Shown here: positions 1-9,763 of the stretch, piece after piece
Numbering within the stretch: position 1 is the stretch's first letter
Layout: every line of letters starts with the position of its first letter
Assembly (NCBI RefSeq): GCF_021353235.1
Contig: NZ_JAJTWT010000014.1
Location: 44,965 to 108,964 of the forward strand
Source: Pelomonas caseinilytica
GTDB taxonomy: Bacteria; Pseudomonadota; Gammaproteobacteria; Burkholderiales; Burkholderiaceae_C
Length of the DNA stretch: 64,000 nt
Direction of reading: 5' to 3'
The notes under the pieces: model-generated
Told to the model about the DNA's origin: nothing
What the model saw: the letters and a program-made list of their open reading frames with translations, nothing else
Database searches by the model: none
Made by a program: the position numbers and the translations under genes

Positions 1-266
1 GCGCAGCCTGGCCTCGTAGTCGGGCGGTGCGGGCTTGATGGTGAAGGTCTGGCGCTCGATGAAGTTCTTGAGCGTGGGCGCGGCATCCAGGCCGACGACG
101 AGGATCTCGCGCTTGTCGGCGCGCTCCTCCAGCGAGGCGATGAGGCCGGACAGCGCACTCAGCAGCAGCGGGCCCATCAGCACGGCCGGCACCAGGATGC
201 GCAGCAGCGTGCGGCGGTCGCGCAGGGCGTCGGTCAGCTCCTTGGCGAAGACGATGAAGGCCTGTC

Positions 267-270
<4 letters not shown>
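1..270 (-). CDS. ABC transporter permease, NatB-like (partial, C-terminal part outside window)
   Basis: Only the first 90 codons are inside the window; the frame is open to the edge. The N-terminus (MRQAFIVFAKELTDALRDRR) is the cytoplasmic lead-in typical of ABC-2 and NatB-type permeases. It is followed by one membrane helix (about residues 23-47) and then a periplasmic stretch. Its ATG overlaps the stop of the upstream ATPase gene in an ATGA arrangement, so the two are translationally coupled. Together they probably form a NatAB-type exporter (Na+ or drug efflux in known members). The substrate cannot be told from this fragment. Confidence 0.75.
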
Positions 271-1045
<775 letters not shown>

Positions 1046-1049
<4 letters not shown>

Positions 1050-2530
1050 GGCGCCGTCCCTCCCTGGACGGGCTGGAAGGCTGGCGGGCGCGGGATGCGC
1101 GTCGCGCAGGCGGCGTCCTTGAGCAGGCTTTCGGGCAGGGCCTCGGCCTCGGTCGGGGCGTCGATGAAGCGGAACAGCAGGTCGCGCACGCAGCCCACCG
1201 CCATCACGCCGTGGCCGGACTCGGGCACGACCAGGTGGCGCACCCGCCCGGGATGCCCCACCGCCAGCGCCTGGGCGACGCGCTCGCCGTGGCGCGGCGG
1301 CGTGGCGGGGTCGGCCCCGCCGCTGAGCACCAGCACGGGGCTGGGTGCGGGCGGGATCTTGTAGAAGTCGGCCGGCACCTCGCCGCGTGGCCACTTGCGG
1401 CAGGCGCGGCTGTAGAGCTCGGCGTCGACGCGGCCGTAGTCGGCGCCCGGCGCGTCGGTGGACGTGGCCAGGCGCGGTACGTCCTCGGCGCACATCACCG
1501 AGAAATGCATGCCCATGGCCAGGCGCAGCCCCGGCGCGCTGCCGAAGGCGGTGCTCAGGCCGAACAGGCCCTCGAAGCGGCCTTCGGCCGCGGCGGCGTG
1601 GATGGCCGCGGGCAGGGCGGCGGCCAGGGCGGGTTGGTACAGGGGCGGGCGCACGGCGCGCAGCAGCAGCTCGCGGTCCACCGTGAAGCGCTCGGGCACG
1701 CCGGTGAGCGGCTGGGCCACGGTCACGGTGCGAGGCGTGGAGGCCAGCAGCTTCTCCCATTCGGCGCGCAACTGCGGGTGCGTGGCGGCATGCGCGGCGA
1801 AGAGCTTGTCCAGGGCCGCCTGGGTGTCGGGCGAGAAGCTGGCCGGCAACACCATGTCGGGCGGTGCGACGCCGTCGATGACGGTGCGCCTCACCTGGCC
1901 CGGGAACTGGCGCAGGTATTCGAGGGCCGCCCGCGTGCCGTAGCTCGCGCCGATGAGGTTCCACTGCGGCACGCCCAGCGCCTGGCGCACGGCCTCCATG
2001 TCCTGCATGGCGATGGTCGTCGTGAAGAAGCGCAGGCCGCCGTCGCGGCCGTAGGGCAGGGCCTCGAGCTTGGCCCGGCACTCGTCGAGGCGGCGCATCT
2101 GGGCGTCGCCGTCGAGTTGTTCGGTCAGCGGCAGCTTGCTGTCGTCGGGGCATTCCAGCGGCGCGGAACGGCCGGTGCCGCGCTGGTCCACGAAGACGAG
2201 GTCGCGCCGGTTGTTCAGCCGCGACAGCCGCGGCAGCACCCGCGAGGCCACCTTGATGGCGCTCTGGCCGGGGCCGCCGGCCAGCAGCAGCACGGCGTCG
2301 GGCTGCTTGTTGCGGGCCATGGCCGGCACGACGAGGAAGCCGATGTCGATGGCCACGCCGTCGGGCCGGGCGGGGTCGAGCGGGCGGCGCAGGCTGCCGC
2401 ATTTCAGCTCGTTGGGAATGCCGTCGATGCGGCAGGGCTTGAGCAGGCCGTCCGTCGGCGCCGCCCACGCCGGTCCGCCGAGGCCCGCCACCATCAGGAG
2501 CGCCAGCAGGCGCCCACGCCAATCACGCAT
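1046..2530 (-). CDS. secreted alpha/beta-hydrolase, tripeptidyl/proline aminopeptidase-like
   Basis: 494 aa. A predicted Sec signal peptide (MRDWRGRLLALLMVAGLGGPAWA) sends it to the periplasm or outside. The mature protein has the alpha/beta-hydrolase layout: oxyanion region LLAGGPGQS, nucleophile elbow GASYGTRAAL, an aspartate in SGGADPATPP, and the histidine in PESGHGVMAVGC. The aspartate and histidine sit in a C-terminal block like the TAP family of tripeptidyl aminopeptidases. Family members cleave N-terminal residues from peptides, often after proline. It heads an operon with a NatAB-type exporter, overlapping natA by 4 nt; a link between peptide cleavage and export is inference. Specificity could also be that of an ester hydrolase. 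Confidence 0.8.
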
Positions 2531-2652
2531 GCCGAACTCGTCTCGTCGTTGCGAAGGCGCGCAGTATCCGGCGCCTCAGCTGCCTTGCCGCCTGGAACGG
2601 GACGAGTGGTCAGGAGCGCTGCATGAGTGGCAGCCGGCGCGGGCGTCTGGCG

Positions 2653-4200
2653 TCAGGCCTTCTTCATCAGCCCCTGGCAGGCCGACTTGGCCTTGGTGTC
2701 GCTGCCGTCCAGCTTGCCGCAGACGCCGTCGAGCTGGGCCTTGAGCCGGCCCACGGCGGCGGCCTGGGCGGGGCCGTGGTTCCAGTTGCCCAGCAGGGTC
2801 GCCACCTTCTTCAGCGAGCGTTCGCTGCGCTCGTAGAAGGCGCCGGGGTCCTTCTCGGCCTCGGCGAAGAGCTGGGCCGCCACCTTCTCGATGCGGGCCG
2901 TGTCCTCGGGCGCGAGCTCGATCAGCGCGGCGAAGTAGTTCGAGCCCCACTGCAGCCGCGTGGCCGGGCCCTCGCTCTTGTTGAAGGCTTCTTCATACCA
3001 GCGCAGCGCGTCCGCCTTCTTGCCCTGCTTCTTGGCGTTGCCGCCGAGCTGGCTCATCAGGTAGTAGGGCGAGTGGCTGCGCGCCAGGGCCGACTTCAGC
3101 AGCTCGTCGCTCTCCTTCCAGAGGCCGGCGCGGCCGAGCAGGAAGGCGGCCTCGGTGACCACGGCCTGGCGCTCGTAGCCGTCGGTGATTTCGCGGTTGG
3201 CGCGGCCGGCCTGGTCGCGCGCCTCGGCCAGCAGGGCGGGTGGGATGCCTTGCGGATGCGGGTCGTCCTTGGGGGTGTCGAGGCGGGCCAGCTCGATGCG
3301 GCCCTGCAGCGCGTTCAGGCGGTCGGCCCGGGACAGGGTGGCGTCCTCGTTGAGCCGCTTGAGTGCGGCATCGAAGGCCGCCACCAGGGCGTTACGGGCC
3401 TCGCCCGGTGCGGGGGCGAAGGCCTTGACGAGGTCGGGCGACTCGTTGGTCAGCACGTCCATCTGGGCATGGGCCTGGACCGGGTCGGCGAGGACGGCGC
3501 GCAGGCGCGGCAGCTGGGCGGCGTCGGCCGACTTGCCTTCGGCCATGGCGCCGACCGACTTCAGCCACAGCCGCGTCGTCGTCTCGGCATCCACGCCTTC
3601 GCTGGCCTTGGCGAGCTGGGCGAGGGTCGCGGCGCGCTGCTCGGCTGGCAGCAGTTGCTGCTCGTCGGTCTCCCAGCCGTAGAAGCCCAGCAGCCGCCAT
3701 TCGTTGGCGGAGAGCTTCTTGCCGGCCTTGGCGTCGGCCAGCACCGCCTTGACCGGCCGGCCGCTGGACAGGCCCAGCTGCAGCACCTTCATCACCTGGG
3801 CCGCGTCGGCCCCGCCCGGCAGCCGGGTGATCTCGCTGCCGCCGGGGTTGAAGAGGATGAGCGTCGGGTAGCCGCGCACCTTGAAGCGCGTGCCGAGCTT
3901 CTGGGCGCCGGGCGCGTCGCCATCGATGCCCACGGCCACGAAGGCCTTGCTCTGCTCGATGAAATCGGCGCGATTGAAGAGGGTGGCCTTCAGCTGGTTG
4001 CAGGGCGGGCACCACTTGGCGCCCCAGTACAGCAGCACCGGCTTCTTCTCGGCCTTGGCCTGGGTGAAGTAGCGGTCGACGTCGGCATCGGCCGCGGCGG
4101 CCTGCCAGGCCACGCCCGTACCGGAGCTGGCGTGGGCGGCCGGGGTGGCGGCCAGGAGGAGGGCGGTGGCGAGGGCGGCGAAACAGGGGTTGAGCTTCAT
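2653..4200 (-). CDS. periplasmic thioredoxin-fold protein with C-terminal TPR-like helical region
   Basis: 515 aa. Start chosen at MKLNPCFAALATALLLAATPAAHA, a clear signal peptide; the open frame upstream is a shadow of the alkD-like gene. Residues about 35-140 form a thioredoxin-like domain with the redox motif WCPPC, in the context KPVLLYWGAKWCPPC. The remaining ~370 residues are alanine-rich helices resembling TPR or Sel1-type scaffolds. It resembles periplasmic thioredoxins used in disulfide reduction or protein maturation, but the long helical tail is not diagnostic. It is divergent from the DNA repair gene at 4267, with 66 nt between the starts. Confidence 0.8.
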   Translation of the reverse strand: MKLNPCFAALATALLLAATPAAHASSGTGVAWQAAAADADVDRYFTQAKAEKKPVLLYWGAKWCPPCNQLKATLFNRADFIEQSKAFVAVGIDGDAPGAQKLGTRFKVRGYPTLILFNPGGSEITRLPGGADAAQVMKVLQLGLSSGRPVKAVLADAKAGKKLSANEWRLLGFYGWETDEQQLLPAEQRAATLAQLAKASEGVDAETTTRLWLKSVGAMAEGKSADAAQLPRLRAVLADPVQAHAQMDVLTNESPDLVKAFAPAPGEARNALVAAFDAALKRLNEDATLSRADRLNALQGRIELARLDTPKDDPHPQGIPPALLAEARDQAGRANREITDGYERQAVVTEAAFLLGRAGLWKESDELLKSALARSHSPYYLMSQLGGNAKKQGKKADALRWYEEAFNKSEGPATRLQWGSNYFAALIELAPEDTARIEKVAAQLFAEAEKDPGAFYERSERSLKKVATLLGNWNHGPAQAAAVGRLKAQLDGVCGKLDGSDTKAKSACQGLMKKA

Positions 4201-4233
4201 CGGGCCAGGGGTCGATCGTGTCGAAGCGGTCGA

Positions 4234-4265
4234 TTGTCCGCCGCGCCGGGGCCGCAGAATCTGCG
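4234..4265 (+). promoter_or_regulatory. possible promoter/operator of the AlkD-like gene (leaderless start)
   Basis: A TTGTCC element (4234-4239) and a CAGAAT element (4255-4260) are spaced 15 nt apart. CAGAAT lies 6 nt before the ATG, and no Shine-Dalgarno is present. CAGAAT is inside a 13-bp palindrome, CGCAGAATCTGCG (4253-4265). A leaderless transcript with a repressor site over the -10 is plausible but unproven. Confidence 0.3.
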
Positions 4266-4266
4266 C

Positions 4267-4944
4267 ATGCCGAATAAGCTTGATCGCCGCCTGGATGAAG
4301 CCCTGGCCGCCCTGCGGGAACGCGCCCGGCCGGAGCAGCTCGAGGGCATGGCCCGCTTCGGCCTCACCAGCTCGGGGCGCCTGGGCCTGGCCGTGCCGGA
4401 CCTGCGCGCGCTGGCGCGCCGGTTCGGTCGCGATCACGAGCTGGCCCTGGCCCTGTGGGATACCGGCATCCCCGACGCCCAGCTGCTCGCCGGCATGGTG
4501 GCCGAACCCGCCCGGCTGACCGTGGCCGAGATGGACCGCTGGGTCGCCGGCATGCGGGCCTGGGACGTCTGCGACCAGGCCTGCCTGAACGCCTTCGTCA
4601 AAAGCCCGCTGTCCTGGGACCGCATCCCGGCCTGGGCGGCGCGCGAGGCGGAGTTCGAGAAGCGCGCCGCCTTCGCCCTGCTGGCCGTGGCGGCCGTGCA
4701 CCAGAAGCAGCGGCCGGACGCGGATTTCCTGGCCCGGCTGCCGCTCATCGAAGCCGCCGCCGCGGACGACCGCAATTTCGTCAAGAAGGCAGTGAACTGG
4801 GCGCTGCGCCAGATCGGCAAGCGCAATCCCGCCTTGCGTGAGCAGGCGCTCACTGTGGCGAAAAGGTTGTGCGAGCGTAGCGAGAGGTCGGCGCGCTGGA
4901 TTGGCAGCGACGCCCGGCGGGAGCTGGGCCGGGCGCCTCGCTGA
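4267..4944 (+). CDS. DNA alkylation repair protein, AlkD-like HEAT-repeat glycosylase
   Basis: 225 aa, the usual size for AlkC/AlkD-like proteins. In this family a curved stack of HEAT-like repeats binds DNA and excises N3- and N7-alkylated purines without flipping the base. Recognisable family stretches are the VPDLRALARRFGRDHELALALWDTGI block, the WDVCDQACLNAFVKS block and the late FVKKAVNWALRQIGKRN motif. That last motif carries the basic and aromatic residues near the bound lesion. Start chosen at MPNKLDRRLDEAL; the frame extends far upstream as a shadow of the thioredoxin gene. Expressed alone, divergent from the thioredoxin-TPR gene. Confidence 0.88.
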   Translation: MPNKLDRRLDEALAALRERARPEQLEGMARFGLTSSGRLGLAVPDLRALARRFGRDHELALALWDTGIPDAQLLAGMVAEPARLTVAEMDRWVAGMRAWDVCDQACLNAFVKSPLSWDRIPAWAAREAEFEKRAAFALLAVAAVHQKQRPDADFLARLPLIEAAAADDRNFVKKAVNWALRQIGKRNPALREQALTVAKRLCERSERSARWIGSDARRELGRAPR

Positions 4945-4971
4945 CCGCGCCAGGCGCGCGGCGCCGCCCGA

Positions 4972-5060
4972 AGAAAATCGACTCCGACCCCATTTTGTGG
5001 GTCCCTCTTTGGGGGGAGGTGGGGTTGGCCCTCCGGGGGGAGGCCCCCCGCCGAGCCGCC
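4972..5060. repeat. G-rich low-complexity intergenic segment with imperfect hairpin
   Basis: The gap between the repair gene and the next small gene holds G-tracts at 5011-5016, 5021-5024 and 5035-5040 and a matching C-tract at 5043-5049. They can pair as an imperfect hairpin or form a quadruplex on the + strand. The lead-in (GACTCCGACCCCATTTTG) looks like dispersed intergenic sequence rather than a gene. No coding signal is seen between 4945 and 5154. Confidence 0.4.
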
Positions 5061-5154
5061 CTCCAGGTGATGGTCGTGGCGGGCGGTGGCGCCGATGCTG
5101 ACGGTGTCGCGTCGTTCATGGCGCTGGAACCTTCAAAAGCCCCCGGAGATCGCC

Positions 5155-5364
5155 ATGCAAACCTTCAGCGCCTCGCAGCAGCCCTGGTCGAATTCCAAGT
5201 TCAACCTCGCGGCGCAAGCCCGGCCGCGCACGGCCCCCCGCCCGGGCGCCAAGCCCGAGACCTGCGGCTGGTACGACTCCAGCTTCGACCTCGCGACCGG
5301 CCTGGAGGTCGACGAGCAGGCCGACGACACCCTCTACCAGCTCTGGCAGCTCTCCCAGCGCTGA
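5155..5364 (+). CDS. small hypothetical protein
   Basis: 69 aa, rich in glutamine, serine and basic residues in the first half and acidic in the second (LATGLEVDEQADDTLYQLW). A good Shine-Dalgarno, GGAG at 5145-5148, lies 6 nt before this ATG and favours it over the in-frame ATG at 5086. No signal peptide, membrane segment or recognisable domain. The stop abuts the stop of fadH on the other strand with no gap. Short conserved proteins of this type occur in Burkholderiales, but the function is not recognised. Confidence 0.65.
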   Translation: MQTFSASQQPWSNSKFNLAAQARPRTAPRPGAKPETCGWYDSSFDLATGLEVDEQADDTLYQLWQLSQR

Positions 5365-7425
<2,061 letters not shown>

Positions 7426-7451
7426 CTAACCAGGGGCCGGCCGCGGGAATT

Positions 7452-7614
7452 GGAGAGTTCTCCTCAGTCGGCGGCGGCGCGCGGACGGCTGGCAGCAACA
7501 GTTCTTCACCCGCTGCTAGACGGCGGAAATCGCGACACCCCCGGCTTGGGTTCTAATCGCAAGTCCGCGAATTTGGGATTCGGCCCGGCGGTTTGGTTTT
7601 TTCGGAGAGTTCTC
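7452..7614. promoter_or_regulatory. divergent spacer fadH / DUF4397 gene with a repeated GGAGAGTTCTC word
   Basis: The 11-mer GGAGAGTTCTC occurs twice in the same orientation, at 7452-7462 (35 nt from the fadH start) and 7604-7614. The second copy overlaps the Shine-Dalgarno of the DUF4397 gene. The core GAGA-GT-TCTC is an inverted repeat. It may be a shared operator; the second copy may simply reflect the ribosome binding site. Confidence 0.25.
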
Positions 7615-7615
7615 G

Positions 7616-8947
7616 ATGCGATTCACCCCTTGGGCCACCCGGCTGGCCCTGACGCTGAGCCTGTCGGCGACCGCCTTCCTGACCGCCTGCGGCAGCGGTG
7701 GCGGCAGCGGCAGCAACACGCAAGTCCGTCTGCTCAACGCGACCCGCTCCTACGCTGCGCTGGACCTGACGGTCAACGACAAGACCATCAACAGCAAGAT
7801 CGCCTACGCGGCGGTCGGCGACTATGGCACCGTCGACACCAACAACACGGCCACCAAGGTGCTGACCAGCGACGTCGGCACCAGCATCGCCGCCACCACG
7901 CCCACCCTGACCGGCGGCAGCAACTACACCTACATCACCTACGGCTTCGCCGGTGCTATCCGCACCACGCTGCTGCAGGAGAACCAGGACGCGCCCGACG
8001 CCAACAAGGCCAAGCTGCTGGTCCTGAACCTGGCTCCCGACGCCGGCGCGATGGACGTCTACGTGACGACCGCCGCCGACTGCTCGCTCGCCTCGGAAAC
8101 CGCGCTGACGACCAACCTGCAGGGCGGCGCCGGCAGCGGCTACATCCAGATCAACTCCGGCACCTTCCGCGTCTGCGCGACGGGCTACAACCAGCGCGGC
8201 GACCTGCGGCTGGAGATCCCGGCCATCACGCTGGACTCGGCGAGCGTCAACACGCTGATCCTGACCGCCACCGACGGCGGCGTGCTGGTCAACGGCATCA
8301 CCCTGGTCCAGAAGGGCGCCGTCAAGAACTTCGCCAACACGCAGGCCCGCGTGCGCACCGTCGCCGCCCTGACCAACGGCAGCACCGTGACCTCGTCGAT
8401 CAACAACAAGACGATGTTCTCCGCCGCCGCGATCAGCCCGCTGATCAGCAACTACGTCACCACCACCTCCGGTGCCAGCACGCTGAGCGTCAACGTCAAC
8501 GGCCTGGGCATCAGCTTCACGCCCCCGACGCTGACGGCCGGCGGCGACTACACCCTGCTGATCTGGGGCGATGCCTCCGCGCCCAAGATGTCGGTGCTGA
8601 GCGACGACAACCGCCTGCCCACCGTCAGCGGCAACGTCAAGATCCGCCTGGTGAACGCCCTGCCGACGCTGAGCTCCTCGTTGAACGTCGACTTCAGCAC
8701 CATCGCTTCCAACGTCGCCCCGGGCACGGCCTCGACGCCGACCAGCATCTCGTCGACGACCAGCTCGCAGGTCGACGTGACGGTGCCGACTTCGGCCGCG
8801 TCCATCTACACCAAGTCCGACCTGGCCTTCCCGGCCAACAGCGTCTGGACCTTCTTCGCCGTGCCGACGACCTCGACGGCGTCGACGGTCACGTCGACGA
8901 TGCCTGTCGCCGGCATGGGCGCCCTGCCCAAGCGCGAGCGCCCGTAA
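7616..8947 (+). CDS. DUF4397 domain lipoprotein
   Basis: 443 aa. The N-terminus is a lipoprotein signal (TLSLSATAFLTACGSGGGSG; lipobox LTAC), followed by a Gly/Ser linker. The body is threonine-, serine- and asparagine-rich, with two beta-rich modules beginning TQVRLLNATRSYAALDLTVN and VKIRLVNALPTLSSSLNVDF. This is the DUF4397 pattern of Ig-like surface lipoproteins. Ligand and function are unknown in the family. RBS GGAGAG (7604-7609) sits 6 nt before the ATG. Codon use is unusually uniform (AACGTC, ACCACC), consistent with good expression. A terminator follows. Confidence 0.85.
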   Translation: MRFTPWATRLALTLSLSATAFLTACGSGGGSGSNTQVRLLNATRSYAALDLTVNDKTINSKIAYAAVGDYGTVDTNNTATKVLTSDVGTSIAATTPTLTGGSNYTYITYGFAGAIRTTLLQENQDAPDANKAKLLVLNLAPDAGAMDVYVTTAADCSLASETALTTNLQGGAGSGYIQINSGTFRVCATGYNQRGDLRLEIPAITLDSASVNTLILTATDGGVLVNGITLVQKGAVKNFANTQARVRTVAALTNGSTVTSSINNKTMFSAAAISPLISNYVTTTSGASTLSVNVNGLGISFTPPTLTAGGDYTLLIWGDASAPKMSVLSDDNRLPTVSGNVKIRLVNALPTLSSSLNVDFSTIASNVAPGTASTPTSISSTTSSQVDVTVPTSAASIYTKSDLAFPANSVWTFFAVPTTSTASTVTSTMPVAGMGALPKRERP

Positions 8948-8971
8948 GCGTCCGCCGCTCCGGCCACCGAG

Positions 8972-8999
8972 CCCCCGTGCCCACCGGCCGGGGGTTTTT
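8972..8999 (+). terminator. rho-independent terminator after the DUF4397 gene
   Basis: CCCCCG (8972-8977) pairs with CGGGGG (8989-8994) around an 11-nt loop and is followed directly by five T (8995-8999). It lies 24 nt after the stop. Confidence 0.65.
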
Positions 9000-9023
9000 C
9001 GTTGTTGGCGCGAAGATGGCGCC

Positions 9024-9713
9024 ATGCCCACTCCCACCCGACTCCAGGTCCAGCGCCTGCGCCAGCTCTGGCGCAGCGCCGGCTGGCCCTGCCAGGACCT
9101 CGTCGAGGTCGAGCTGCTTGCGGCCGGCTGGGTCGAGCGCCTGCTGGAGGCCGACGGCCGGGAGCGCCTGCGCGTCACCGATGCCGGCGTCGGCGTGCTG
9201 GCCGAATCGCTGACCCGCAACCGCGCCGCCCGCGACGCCCACGAGAGCCTCGTCGAGCGCGTGGCCACCGAAATGCAGCGCGCCGGCCGCATCGCCTGGC
9301 GGGGCCTGGCCCTGCGCGCCGGCCTGCCCCAGGACGACGGCCGCATGCTCTGGGTCAACGCCCTGCCCGACGTCTATTCCATCCGCCACAGCACCGTCGA
9401 GGACTACCTCGAGCCCGCCATCCACGAGATCAAGGTCAGCCGTGCCGACCTGCTCGGCGAACTGCGCCGGCCTGCCAAGTCGGCCGCCTACCGGGCGCTG
9501 TGCGGCCAGTGCTGGTTCGTCATCCGCGCCGGCATCGCCGAGCCCGAGGAAATCCCGCCCGAGTACGGCGTGCTCATCGGCCACGACAGCCACCTCGAAC
9601 TGGCCCGGCCGGCGCCCAGGCGGGCCCACAAGCCCGACTTCGCCACCTGGATGGCGCTGGCCCGGGCCACCCCGATCGCGCCTCCGGACGATCCCCAACC
9701 CCACCTCGGTTGA
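9024..9713 (+). CDS. MmcB-like PD-(D/E)XK nuclease-fold protein
   Basis: 229 aa, soluble. Residues 1-70 look like a winged-helix module (LVEVELLAAGWVERLLEADGRERLRVTDAGVGVL). The C-terminal half has PAIHEIKVSRADLLGELRR followed by KSAAYRALCGQCWFVI. The E-x-K strand, SRADLL and the downstream YRALC match the MmcB/COG5321 type of restriction-fold protein, whose founding member is an SOS-linked repair factor in Caulobacter. The pairing of a winged helix with this nuclease fold is seen here directly; DNA repair is inference from the family. It stands alone between a terminator and the DUF3857 gene. Confidence 0.6.
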   Translation: MPTPTRLQVQRLRQLWRSAGWPCQDLVEVELLAAGWVERLLEADGRERLRVTDAGVGVLAESLTRNRAARDAHESLVERVATEMQRAGRIAWRGLALRAGLPQDDGRMLWVNALPDVYSIRHSTVEDYLEPAIHEIKVSRADLLGELRRPAKSAAYRALCGQCWFVIRAGIAEPEEIPPEYGVLIGHDSHLELARPAPRRAHKPDFATWMALARATPIAPPDDPQPHLG

Positions 9714-9763
9714 AGGGTGCCGGTGCCCATAATCGGGCCAACGCAGAACGAGGGGGGCGCCGG

